NCBI RefSeq assembly: GCF_040675855.1
Contig: NZ_JBEGIK010000001.1
Span: 2,232,001 to 2,296,000, forward strand
Direction: 5' to 3'
Source of the DNA: Microbacterium sp. LWH3-1.2
GTDB taxonomy: Bacteria > Actinomycetota > Actinomycetes > Actinomycetales > Microbacteriaceae
Length of the DNA: 64,000 nt
Position 1 is the stretch's first letter. Each line of letters starts with the position of its first letter. The position numbers and the translations under genes were made by a program. This document shows positions 55,856-63,639 of this stretch, piece by piece. Under the pieces are notes generated by a model. The model saw only the letters and a program-made list of their open reading frames with translations. It did no database searches and had not been told where the DNA came from.

Positions 55856-57478
55856 ATGAACTCCTCCAGCGACCTCGACGCCGGCCGTGCGGCGATGACC
55901 GACTGGCGTTGGGCAGATGCCTGGGAGCGGCTCGCCCGCGTGGACGGGCAGGACGGACTCGGAGCTTCCGACCTCGCGCTCCTGGCGACCGCAGCGCTCT
56001 TCCGGGGCGACCCACGGGCGTGCATCGACGCTCTTTCGAGGGCCTACACGGCGCACTTGTCGACGGAGGACGCCGCTGGGGCGGCGCGCACCTCCGGATG
56101 GCTCGCCCTCGATCTGATCGAACTGGGGGACTTCACCAACAGCGTGCTGTGGGCGGCGCGCGCGATGCGGATCGTCAACGCCATGCCGGAGCCCGGCGCG
56201 CTGGCGGGATTCGTCCGGCTGGCTCCTGCCGTCGGTCAGCTCGGCAGCGGCAACAACGCCGAAGCGGTGCATGCGTTCGAGGAGGTCCTCGCGATCGCTG
56301 AGCGCGAGGCCGACCGCGAACTCGCGGCGTTGGCCAGACTCGGCCTGGGAAAGTCCCTCATCGAGTCCGGTGCCGTCTCCGAGGGACTCGGTCGCCTCGA
56401 TCAGGCGATGACCGCCATCGCGGCCGGCGATGTGGCTCCGCTGCCGACAGGGGTCATCGTCTGCGGCGCTGTCTCCGACGCCGTCCTGGCCTTCGACCTG
56501 GACCGCGCGACCGCGTGGACGGGTGTGCTGGGGCGATGGTGCGCCGAACAGCCCCAGCTCATCGCGTTCAGCGGACAGTATCGGGCACTGGAAGCCGGAC
56601 TCCTGCTGGTTCGCGGGGCCTGGGCGGAGGCATCGACTGCCGTGGAACTAGCCCTCTCGCGCTTTCGGGCAGGCGATTACCGAGCGATGTGGGGCGCGCC
56701 CTATCAGCACGCGGAGCTCTCGCGCCTGCGCGGGGCGTTCCATTCCGCCGAGGAGTCTTATCGACGCGCCGGCGAGTCCGGATGGGAGCCGCAGCCGGGT
56801 CTCTCGCTGCTCCACCTCGCGCTCGGTCGCACCCGGCGGGCGCAGGACGAGATCCGACGAAGCGCGGCGGGCGCCGACCCGCTCACCCGGCGTTACCTGC
56901 TTCCGGCCGTGACCGAGATCGAGGTGGCCGCGGGAGATCACGATGCTGCCCGTCGCGCCGTCGAGGAGCTGCGCGACTCGAGCACGACGACCTCCACGCC
57001 GATGCTCGACGCCACGGTCGTCGCCGCCGACGCGCGCGTGCTGCTCGCCGAAGGCCGGATGAGCGACGCGGTGAACGCGGCCCGCACCGCCTCGCGGGCG
57101 TGGGAGCTGATCGGGGCGCCGTACGAGGTCGCACGGTGCCGCACGCTCGCCGGCCGCGCCCTGCGCGCGCTCGGCGACGCGGATGCGGCGCAGAAAGAGT
57201 TCGATGCTGCCCACACGGTGTTCCTCGCGCTCGGCGCGGAACCCGCCGTCGCCGAGCTGGCCGCAGCGATGGGCGACCGTCGCGCCGGGGCGCTCACTGC
57301 TCGAGAGCTGGAGGTCCTGCGACTCGTGTCGACCGGTCTCACCAATCGAGGGATCGGCGAAAGGCTCACCTTGAGCGAGAAGACCGTTGCGCGTCACCTC
57401 GCGAACATCTTCGGCAAGCTCGGAATCACGTCCCGAGCGGCAGCGACCGCCTACGCGTACGAGAACGGCTTGGTCTGA
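55856..57478 (+). CDS. LuxR-type transcription regulator with TPR-like sensor region
   Basis: A 540-residue protein. Residues about 15-465 are helical repeats of TPR type (for example AVHAFEEVLAIAEREADREL, DAVNAARTASRAWELIG). The C-terminus is a LuxR/GerE helix-turn-helix (LTARELEVLRLVSTGLTNRG then LSEKTVARHLANIFGKLGI, about 478-530). Unlike LAL/MalT regulators it lacks an N-terminal AAA ATPase with a Walker A. The signal is unknown. The gene stands alone with a GGGAG-like site before the ATG; neighbours give no clear target. Confidence 0.82.
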   Translation: MNSSSDLDAGRAAMTDWRWADAWERLARVDGQDGLGASDLALLATAALFRGDPRACIDALSRAYTAHLSTEDAAGAARTSGWLALDLIELGDFTNSVLWAARAMRIVNAMPEPGALAGFVRLAPAVGQLGSGNNAEAVHAFEEVLAIAEREADRELAALARLGLGKSLIESGAVSEGLGRLDQAMTAIAAGDVAPLPTGVIVCGAVSDAVLAFDLDRATAWTGVLGRWCAEQPQLIAFSGQYRALEAGLLLVRGAWAEASTAVELALSRFRAGDYRAMWGAPYQHAELSRLRGAFHSAEESYRRAGESGWEPQPGLSLLHLALGRTRRAQDEIRRSAAGADPLTRRYLLPAVTEIEVAAGDHDAARRAVEELRDSSTTTSTPMLDATVVAADARVLLAEGRMSDAVNAARTASRAWELIGAPYEVARCRTLAGRALRALGDADAAQKEFDAAHTVFLALGAEPAVAELAAAMGDRRAGALTARELEVLRLVSTGLTNRGIGERLTLSEKTVARHLANIFGKLGITSRAAATAYAYENGLV

Positions 57479-57569
57479 CCGCGGCGATCGGCTCTACACA
57501 GAATGACCCACGGGCGCGCGTCGTCGAAGATGCGCTCTTCGCCCGACGCGGCGCACAGGTGCCCGCGCA

Positions 57570-57575
57570 TACCGT
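57570..57575 (+). promoter_or_regulatory. -10 box of the SemiSWEET-like gene
   Basis: TACCGT, six bases before GTG 57582; leaderless spacing. Confidence 0.45.
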
Positions 57576-57581
57576 GGGGCC

Positions 57582-57962
57582 GTGGACATCCCGCTGATCG
57601 CCGGCACGGTCTCGACCGTCGTCTTCGCGGTCAGCAACCTGCCGATGCTCGGCAAAGCGCTGCGCACGCGTGACGTCTCGTCGTACAGTCTGCCGAGCCT
57701 CGTGATGATCAACGCGGCGAACGCGGTCTACTCGCTCTACGTGTTCAGTCTTCCCGTCGGGCCGATCTGGGCGCTGCACACGTTCTACGTCGTGTCGTGC
57801 GCCATCATGCTCGTCCTGTGCCTCGCGCAACGACGCGCGGCGCTCGACGGCCCGCACCCCGGCGACGTCTCCCTCAGTCGGCGTCGCGACCGCGCAGACG
57901 ATCGATCTCGCGGCGTTCGCGCTTGGTGGGGCGGCCTGCGCCTCGGTCGCGCTGCGCGATGA
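57582..57962 (+). CDS. Small PQ-loop / SemiSWEET-like membrane protein
   Basis: A 126-residue protein with three membrane helices (about 4-22, 38-58, 64-86). The pattern SNLPMLGKALRTRDVSSYSLPSL (residues 18-40) resembles the Pro-rich first helix and Ser-rich loop of SemiSWEET/PQ-loop transporters, which dimerise to carry sugars or amino acids. The last 40 residues are Arg-rich and overlap the convergent S4 gene by 89 bases; they may be an extended tail with no conserved role. GTG start. Confidence 0.6.
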   Translation: MDIPLIAGTVSTVVFAVSNLPMLGKALRTRDVSSYSLPSLVMINAANAVYSLYVFSLPVGPIWALHTFYVVSCAIMLVLCLAQRRAALDGPHPGDVSLSRRRDRADDRSRGVRAWWGGLRLGRAAR

Positions 57963-58257
57963 TCGGAGCAGGGTCGCGCGGGGGAGTGCGGTCCTCCATG
58001 GCGGTCGCGACCAGCGGGGCGCCGACCCGCTTCGCTATGGTCTGGCGCACCACCAGCATGCGGTCGAAACCGTCGATGCGGACCCGCACCTCGTCTCCGG
58101 GCTTGACTGCGTGCGCGGCCTTCGCCCGCTCGCCGTTGACGCGCACGTGCCCCGCCCGGCACGCAGTGGTCGCGGCCGAGCGCGTCTTGTAGATCCGGAT
58201 CGCCCAGAGCCAGGCGTCGACCCTGACCGACTCGCCCGAAGTCGCAGCATCCGTCAT
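57874..58257 (-). CDS. S4-domain RNA-binding protein (Hsp15/RlmH-partner type)
   Basis: A 127-residue protein with an N-terminal S4 domain, VRVDAWLWAIRIYKTRSAA then CRAGHVRVNGERAKAAHAV (about 11-50), like E. coli Hsp15 (HslR), which rescues stalled 50S subunits carrying peptidyl-tRNA. The C-terminal 40 residues are basic (GRPTKRERREIDRLRGRD). The start overlaps the lysoplasmalogenase-like gene stop by four bases, so the two form an operon. The 3' end overlaps the convergent membrane gene. Confidence 0.85.
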   Translation of the reverse strand: MTDAATSGESVRVDAWLWAIRIYKTRSAATTACRAGHVRVNGERAKAAHAVKPGDEVRVRIDGFDRMLVVRQTIAKRVGAPLVATAMEDRTPPRDPAPIIAQRDRGAGRPTKRERREIDRLRGRDAD

Positions 58258-58931
58258 CGCGTCGCCACCGGGGTCTCCGCCGCGTGCCGCGTCCGCACGC
58301 TCGCGAGGACGCCCGCGGCGATGAGGCCCTGACCCAGGCAGTACGTGAGCATGACGAGGGGGCTCGTCCAGTCGGGCATCGCGTCGGGAGTGAAGAGGCG
58401 GAACGCCAGCACCGAGTCCGATGTCAGGAAGAGCACGCCGCCCCACATGACGAGCGGATGACAACGGGATGCTGCCACCGCCGTGCCGCCGAGCACCAGA
58501 CCGTAGACCGCGACGGCGATGGCCAGCGCGCCGAGGTTCGGCCACAGCACGGCGAGGAGCACCACCCACCATACGGCGTACACGGCGGCCCAGAGCGGGA
58601 CGCGGCGCACGGCCACTACCCGCCAGAACAGCCAGATGTAGCAGAGGTGCGCGAGGCCGAAGAACAGCAGCATCATCGGCACGGTCGGCAGCCAGGGCAC
58701 GAACGTGCCGGCGCCGTCGCCGAGCCACGAGAACACGATGGCGAGCACCAGCAGGGTGTGGGCGGGCGCCCATCGGTAGCCCCAGGCGCCCCACACGACC
58801 GCGAGGCCGAGCAGCGGCATCAGGGCGAGCTTCGTCGGTGCGGCAACCGCGTCGGAGCCGGCCGCCAGCGCCGCGACATGCACGATCGACACCGCGATGT
58901 ACGGCACGAACCCGATCCAGAGCCGACGCAT
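58254..58931 (-). CDS. YhhN/TMEM86 family, lysoplasmalogenase-like membrane protein
   Basis: A 225-residue protein with about eight membrane segments. Family features are the early acidic FSWLGDGAG (about 68) and the later FLTSDSVLAFRLF (about 165), both in membrane segments; the Asp residues are thought catalytic. Known homologues cleave the vinyl ether of lysoplasmalogens. The ATG at 58931 has a GAGGAGG ribosome binding site. It is divergent from ltrA with 37 bases between starts. Confidence 0.8.
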   Translation of the reverse strand: MRRLWIGFVPYIAVSIVHVAALAAGSDAVAAPTKLALMPLLGLAVVWGAWGYRWAPAHTLLVLAIVFSWLGDGAGTFVPWLPTVPMMLLFFGLAHLCYIWLFWRVVAVRRVPLWAAVYAVWWVVLLAVLWPNLGALAIAVAVYGLVLGGTAVAASRCHPLVMWGGVLFLTSDSVLAFRLFTPDAMPDWTSPLVMLTYCLGQGLIAAGVLASVRTRHAAETPVATR

Positions 58932-58956
58932 GATCCTCCTCGATACGCAGGGCAAC

Positions 58957-58962
58957 CATAAT
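58957..58962 (+). promoter_or_regulatory. -10 box of ltrA
   Basis: CATAAT, six bases before ATG 58969; leaderless spacing, within the 37-base divergent gap. Confidence 0.45.
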
Positions 58963-58968
58963 CGTCGC

Positions 58969-60147
58969 ATGACCGATGTTCTGGCTCGGATGGGCCTCGT
59001 CCGGATGTCCGCCCGCGATAGGGCGGCCGAGCACCGTGTGTCGACCCCACTCGAGCTGCTCTTCGACCTGGTGTTCGTCGTCGCGGTGTCGCAGGCGTCG
59101 CAGAACCTGCATCACCTCATCGCCGAGGACCACGTGGGCCAGGGCGTGCTCGCGTACCTCATGGTGTTCTTCGCGATCTGGTGGGCGTGGATGAACTTCA
59201 CGTGGTTCGCCTCGGCGTTCGACACCGACGACTGGCTGTACCGCGTGCTCACCATCGTGCAGATGGGCGGCGTCCTCGTCCTCGCTGCCGGAGTGCACGA
59301 CGCGATGGTGGAGCTCGACTTCCTCGTCGTGACGTGGGGCTACGTCATCATGCGATTGGCGCTGGTCGCGCAGTGGCTGCGGGCCGCAGCATCCGATCCG
59401 GATTCCCGACGCACCGCGCTGCGCATGGCCCTCGGTGTCACTGCGGTGCAGGTGCTGTGGGTCGCGCGCATCTACCTGCTGGACGAGGCGGCGCAGTTCT
59501 GGACCTTCTTCGTGCTCGTGGCGCTCGAGCTGCTCGTACCGGTGTGGGGCGAGTCCTCGGGCCGCACCGCGTGGCATCCGCACCACATCGCGGAGCGCTA
59601 CGGGCTGTTCACGCTCCTGCTCCTCGGTGAGAGTCTGCTCGCCTCGGCGAACGCGATCATCGACGCGCTCGGCGAGGGGGAGCACGTCCCGGAGCTCGTG
59701 ACGCTCGCGATCTCGGGGATCGTCGTGACCGCCGGCATCTGGTGGGTCTACTTCTCCCGCGAGCAGCAGCACCGGCTCAAGGGCAGGCAGTCCGCCTTCC
59801 GCTTCGGCTATCTCCACTACGTGATCTTCGCGTCGGTCGGTGCCGTGTCGGCGGGCGTGGAGGTCGAGATCGACGAGATCACCGGGCACACCGAGATCTC
59901 GCACGAGATCGCCGGTCTCGCCTTGACGCTGCCGATCGCGATCGTGGTGACGGCGTCGTGGTTCGTGCTGCTGCGCGCGTCCTTGTCGCGCTGGGCGTCG
60001 GCGGCCGTGCTCGCCGGGGCGGTGCTGATCGCGCTGGCGGGTCTGCTGCCGTCGGGGGAATACGTCGTCGCGGCCGCGCTTCTGGTGGGCGTGGTGGTCG
60101 TGCTCGAGGTCGATCGCGTTCGCCGGGAGCCGACGCAGGTCCGTTGA
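58969..60147 (+). CDS. ltrA: Low-temperature requirement protein A family membrane protein
   Basis: A 392-residue membrane protein with about ten to eleven segments. The LtrA hallmark STPLELLFDLVFVVAVSQ is at residues 25-42, and WWAWMNFTWFASAFDTDDW follows near 72. HPHHIAERYGLFTLLLLGESLL (about 204) is the other conserved block. LtrA was named for cold growth in Listeria; the biochemical role is unsettled. The gene has its own leaderless-type promoter and converges on a GNAT gene. Confidence 0.88.
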   Translation: MTDVLARMGLVRMSARDRAAEHRVSTPLELLFDLVFVVAVSQASQNLHHLIAEDHVGQGVLAYLMVFFAIWWAWMNFTWFASAFDTDDWLYRVLTIVQMGGVLVLAAGVHDAMVELDFLVVTWGYVIMRLALVAQWLRAAASDPDSRRTALRMALGVTAVQVLWVARIYLLDEAAQFWTFFVLVALELLVPVWGESSGRTAWHPHHIAERYGLFTLLLLGESLLASANAIIDALGEGEHVPELVTLAISGIVVTAGIWWVYFSREQQHRLKGRQSAFRFGYLHYVIFASVGAVSAGVEVEIDEITGHTEISHEIAGLALTLPIAIVVTASWFVLLRASLSRWASAAVLAGAVLIALAGLLPSGEYVVAAALLVGVVVVLEVDRVRREPTQVR

Positions 60148-60192
60148 CGCGGACGGATGCTGCGCCCTCGGGGTTTCGGGCGGGGCGCGGGT

Positions 60193-60780
60193 TCAGCTCG
60201 CGAGATCGAGCGACACGATCGCGATGTGCGGCTTCGGCCGCGCCACCTCGTGGAACCCCGCTTCTTCGAACGTCGACAGCACGCCGTGGAACAGCTCATT
60301 GGAGGGGATCTTCCTGCCGGCGTCGGGGTCGAGCGGGTACGCCTCGATCACCCGGGCTCCGCTCTCTCGCGCATGCGCGATCGCGGCCTCGAGCAGCATG
60401 GCGTTGAGGCCTTGGTTGCGGTGCTCCTTGCGCACGACGAAGCAGCTCACCGACCACACCGTCTCGTCATCCCACGCCTCTTCCGACGCGCCGATGAAGT
60501 TGCGCGTGCGGCCCAGCCGCACCTGCGTCGTGCGCGGCCCGATCCGCACCCAGCCGGCCGCTTCGCCGTCGACGTAGGCGATGAGGGCCGGGGGCGGCCC
60601 GGCATCGAGCTCGTCGCGCAGGAGCTCCTGCCGCTGCACCTGCGACGTCTGCTGCCACTGCGCGTTCGTGATCATCCACCACTGGCACTGGCAGCCGCGG
60701 CCGTCGCCTCCGCCGCTGAGCGCGTGCTGCGCGTCGTCGAAACGATCTCCGGTGGCCGGTTCGATGGTGATGTTCGCCAT
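60193..60780 (-). CDS. GNAT-family N-acetyltransferase
   Basis: A 195-residue acetyltransferase. The acetyl-CoA site is VVRKEHRNQGLNAMLLEAAI (about residue 115) after VSCFVV. The first 60 residues contain a Cys/Trp-rich segment (CQCQWWMITNAQW) of the kind seen in a GNAT subgroup that acts on unknown small molecules. The C-terminal strand ends with ELFHGVLSTFEEAGF. A TAGCGT box lies six bases before the ATG. Substrate unknown. Confidence 0.85.
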   Translation of the reverse strand: MANITIEPATGDRFDDAQHALSGGGDGRGCQCQWWMITNAQWQQTSQVQRQELLRDELDAGPPPALIAYVDGEAAGWVRIGPRTTQVRLGRTRNFIGASEEAWDDETVWSVSCFVVRKEHRNQGLNAMLLEAAIAHARESGARVIEAYPLDPDAGRKIPSNELFHGVLSTFEEAGFHEVARPKPHIAIVSLDLAS

Positions 60781-60786
60781 GTCGCG

Positions 60787-60792
60787 ACGCTA
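60787..60792 (-). promoter_or_regulatory. -10 box of the GNAT gene
   Basis: TAGCGT on the minus strand, six bases before ATG 60780; leaderless spacing. Confidence 0.4.
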
Positions 60793-60910
60793 ATGCGCCC
60801 CACCGACACGGGCAAGCATCGACGGATGCCACGCCCGGGCGTGCCCCGGTTCGCGAGGCCTCCGTGGAGCGGGTAGGATGGGGGAGTTGTCCGCGTGCAA
60901 GCGAGGGCAT

Positions 60911-60984
60911 CGGGATGTGGCGCAGCTTGGTAGCGCACCTGACTGGGGGTCAGGGGGTCGCAGGTTCAAATCCTGTCATCCCGA
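60911..60984 (+). tRNA. tRNA-Pro, anticodon GGG
   Basis: A 74-nt cloverleaf. The acceptor stem is CGGGATG/CATCCCG with discriminator A, the D-arm GCGCAGCTTGGTAGCGC and the anticodon stem CCTGA/TCAGG with loop CTGGGGG (anticodon GGG at 60945-60947). The T-arm is CAGGTTCAAATCCTG. CCA is not fully encoded. It decodes CCC and CCU proline codons. Confidence 0.95.
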
Positions 60985-60989
60985 CCGGT

Positions 60990-61021
60990 AAGTCCCGGGA
61001 ACCTCAGGGTTCCCGGGACTT
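60990..61021 (+). terminator. Terminator of tRNA-Pro
   Basis: AAGTCCCGGGAACC / GGTTCCCGGGACTT arms of 14 bases with loop TCAG, ending in TTTCTC. It is the best intrinsic terminator in the window. Confidence 0.85.
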
Positions 61022-61269
61022 TCTCGTTGGTGAGATGTGACCACGTCATCGCGATGCCGTCACTTCGACCGCCCCAGCGCCCGATCGCGGGCAGACACCC
61101 GGCTGCTTCGACTCCGCTCCGGTTGCTCCCGAACGGTGGGGTCGGCCTCCGTATTCACCCCCGACAGTACGAGCGCACATCGAACCCGCGTCATGCCGGC
61201 GTTCGGCAATCTGACGCCGCGTGAGATCAGCGGCGCGCGCTCGACTGAAGCGGGCGAACCGTTGCTGTC
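61022..61269. other. Gene-free gap after tRNA-Pro
   Basis: About 250 bases with no convincing gene, no repeat of the tRNA 3' end and no recombinase gene nearby, so nothing marks an integrated element. Confidence 0.5.
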
Positions 61270-61686
61270 CTATTCGCGCTCTCGTGTCTCCAGCCGTTCG
61301 ACGAACTCGTGAAGCGCGCTCCGCGTGGGCAGATCGACCCTCAGTCGAATACTCCCGGTCTGCGCTCCGGCACCGTTCACGATCGCGGCGCCTCCGAGCC
61401 GGTCGAGGAACGGCCGCATCTCCTCGGCCACGTCCGTCGGCAGATAGCCCACACCTCGCCCGTTGGAGAACACGGCGATGTTGACCGACCCTCGCGAGCT
61501 GTCGGGCTCACAGCGAAGGATGTAGGCGCGACGCTCATGCCCCTGACGCTCGCGATCGTTCACGAGATAGTGGGTCCGCTCCAAAGCGACCGAGCGCGAT
61601 GTTAACGCTCGCAGATCGGGCAGGTCGTCATGGCGCCTGACACGCCCCGTGAACATATGGACAAGCTCTTCCCACCATGCGTGCAT
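61270..61686 (-). CDS. HIRAN-like domain protein
   Basis: A 138-residue protein. The part RAYILRCEPDSSRGSVNIAV then FSNGRGVGYLPTDVAEEMRP (about 53-93) resembles the HIRAN fold, in which NGRxVGYLP is typical. Such domains bind single-stranded DNA ends in other proteins. Here the domain is alone, with no helicase or nuclease part. The start has a GAGAGGG ribosome binding site. Family assignment is tentative. It is the last gene of a three-gene minus-strand group with the lipid kinase. Confidence 0.5.
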   Translation of the reverse strand: MHAWWEELVHMFTGRVRRHDDLPDLRALTSRSVALERTHYLVNDRERQGHERRAYILRCEPDSSRGSVNIAVFSNGRGVGYLPTDVAEEMRPFLDRLGGAAIVNGAGAQTGSIRLRVDLPTRSALHEFVERLETRERE

Positions 61687-61707
61687 GAACGCCCTCTCTT
61701 CGCACGC

Positions 61708-62700
61708 TCAGCGCTGGAGACGCGCCCGCGGTCGGCCTATCGTCCCGGGGACTCGAACATGCAGCCCGCGGGAACGCACGCTGATGTGCACGCGGGTGGC
61801 ACGGCCGAAGCTGTCACCGTCGAGATCGACGATGTGGGGAGTCTCGAAGTGGCCCTCGAACTGCGTGCCCTGCAGGTACACCAGTTCATGAATGTCCGGC
61901 GCCTGCCCGAGCAGCTTTCGACCGAGTGGGGAGCGGCGGGCGATGCCCTGGAGAGTCAGGCGCGTCCCGATCCTCGCCCATCCGAAAGCTCCCTTCGGGC
62001 GCATCATGACGACGTCCAGCAGGCCATCATCGATGACCGCATCGGGGATCAGGAGCATGTTTCCCGTGAGCGTTCCGCAGTTTCCGACGATGACGGTATG
62101 AGCACGGGTCGACCTGGCCCGCCCCCGATCGACGCGGTAGTCCATGTGGAAGAGTCTGTTCGCGATGATCGACCGGGCGATCGGCGTGACGTACGCGAAC
62201 CACCCGAGATGCTTCTTCGCGATCGCGCTGGTGTTCTCCGCCATCTCGGCGTCAAGGCCGATGCCGGCCATCACCACAAACACATGGGAAGCTCGCCTGC
62301 CGGTCTCGTCCTCAAGCTCAACGACGCCCACATCCACGGCGCGATCCTCACCAGAGAAGGCGGTCGAGACGCAGGAGCGGATGTCGTTGAGAGGTAGGCC
62401 GAGATCTCGGGCGAGAAGATTCCCGGTGCCCGCCGGGAGAAGTGCAACCGGCGTCCCGGTGCCTTGCATGACCTCGGCGACGGCTCGCACCGTGCCATCG
62501 CCACCGGCGACGATCACCACCGCGGGCTCGTCGGCGAGCGCCTGCTCGGCAGCAGACCGCCCGAAGTCATGGCCGTTCGTCTCATACCACAGCGTGTCGT
62601 ACCATCCCAGTGAGCGCTCCTGCTCCTCGACGGCAGGGCGGATCCGATCGACGGAGAGCTTGGCCGGGTTGTAGACAACCGCCGCATGGGTTCGCATCAT
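61708..62700 (-). CDS. Diacylglycerol kinase-family lipid kinase
   Basis: A 330-residue DagK/YegS-type kinase. The nucleotide loop is VIVAGGDGTVRAVAEVM (about residue 64), then the substrate-site PAGTGNLLARDLGLPLND (about 90). The C-terminal domain has VMAGIGLDAEMAENT and VIDDGLLDVVMM. It probably phosphorylates a membrane lipid such as diacylglycerol or a long-chain base. ATG 62700 gives the usual family N-terminus; an in-frame ATG at 62802 would add 34 non-conserved residues but overlap the upstream gene by 17 bases. Confidence 0.88.
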   Translation of the reverse strand: MMRTHAAVVYNPAKLSVDRIRPAVEEQERSLGWYDTLWYETNGHDFGRSAAEQALADEPAVVIVAGGDGTVRAVAEVMQGTGTPVALLPAGTGNLLARDLGLPLNDIRSCVSTAFSGEDRAVDVGVVELEDETGRRASHVFVVMAGIGLDAEMAENTSAIAKKHLGWFAYVTPIARSIIANRLFHMDYRVDRGRARSTRAHTVIVGNCGTLTGNMLLIPDAVIDDGLLDVVMMRPKGAFGWARIGTRLTLQGIARRSPLGRKLLGQAPDIHELVYLQGTQFEGHFETPHIVDLDGDSFGRATRVHISVRSRGLHVRVPGTIGRPRARLQR

Positions 62701-62785
62701 GATCTGAGAAGCCCGCGCGATGGTCGGGTGCCCAGAGCGATGCGGCTCGGCTGCTCGGTCGGTCGAGGCATGGACCCGGCGAGCG

Positions 62786-63277
62786 TCAGCGGCGAGCTTC
62801 ATGACCGGATGCAGATGCCGGTTGCGTGTTTCCAGAGGCCCTGAAGGACACCGACGCCGCCAGCGCCGTCACAGCCGTCGCTCGTTCATTCTCGCTGGCG
62901 GCCGCTTCCGCGAACCGGAAGGCCGCTGCTTCCCGCGTCGCGCGAACGACCGCGCTGATTTCGGCGAGCCGATCCGCGAGCACACTCGCTAACCCATCCC
63001 GCAACTCCTCGAGATTTGTGTTCGCAATCTCCAGACGGCGATCCGATACCGTGACCTCAACAGTGGGGTACCCCGACTCCGTGAGACAGTCGCGTGTCTC
63101 ATTGCCAAGGATCGCCGTCACCTCTTCCCGTTCGGGACGGCGACTGAATACTGCCTCCACCATGTACCGATCCGGGGCATCCTCGGTCATCAGCGCTGCA
63201 GGCAGCGAACCCACGAGCACCGATCCCAGGCCCAGGGGCGCGGCGTCCACACCGCTCGTTCGTGTCTGCGTCTTCAT
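62786..63277 (-). CDS. Uncharacterised 163-residue protein
   Basis: I do not recognise this protein. It has no signal peptide or membrane segment. A mixed alpha/beta half (YMVEAVFSRRPEREEVTAIL, then YPTVEVTVSDRRLEIANTNL, about 40-95) is followed by a long Ala-rich helix (EISAVVRATREAAAFRFAEA, about 110-140). ATG 63277 is chosen because TACCGT lies six bases upstream; ATG 63301 is also possible. It probably shares a transcript with the lipid kinase. Confidence 0.6.
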   Translation of the reverse strand: MKTQTRTSGVDAAPLGLGSVLVGSLPAALMTEDAPDRYMVEAVFSRRPEREEVTAILGNETRDCLTESGYPTVEVTVSDRRLEIANTNLEELRDGLASVLADRLAEISAVVRATREAAAFRFAEAAASENERATAVTALAASVSFRASGNTQPASASGHEARR

Positions 63278-63283
63278 GATGTG

Positions 63284-63289
63284 ACGGTA
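63284..63289 (-). promoter_or_regulatory. -10 box of the uncharacterised gene
   Basis: TACCGT on the minus strand, six bases before ATG 63277; leaderless spacing. Confidence 0.4.
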
Positions 63290-63301
63290 CGCCTCCAACA
63301 T

Positions 63302-63639
63302 GTGCACCTCACAGGTTGCGCGAACGTCGCGCGCGTCGCGGGCCAACCCACCAGTCCCGCGATCGGAGGACGACTCTCTCTCAGAGGGCGTCAGCACGTG
63401 GTCAGTCGCCGTCGACGCCGATCCGCCCCGCACCGACTGGTCGGCGCATCGCGAATCGGCCCAGCGAAGGGCTCCTGCGCGCCGGCGTCCGAGACGTTGC
63501 CGCATGTCGGCCTGCCTGTGCGTTCGCCGTGCCCCCGGTGCGCGCGCGGGGTTACGGGGATACCCTGAGAGCAGATGGCCCGGACCCCGTCATTGATGCG
63601 ACACGATCTGTGCGCGCTTCATGTGGCAGGGGGCATGAG
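63302..63639. other. Divergent intergenic region
   Basis: A 338-base region between the divergent uncharacterised gene and the desaturase. No gene is supported. TACCCT (63561-63566) may be the -10 for the desaturase, giving a leader of about 65 bases. Confidence 0.45.

Noticed and set aside
60911..61260. tRNA-Pro as an integration site for a mobile element
   Set aside because: No second copy of the tRNA 3' end, no integrase or transfer genes, and no clear change in composition were seen up to the window end.
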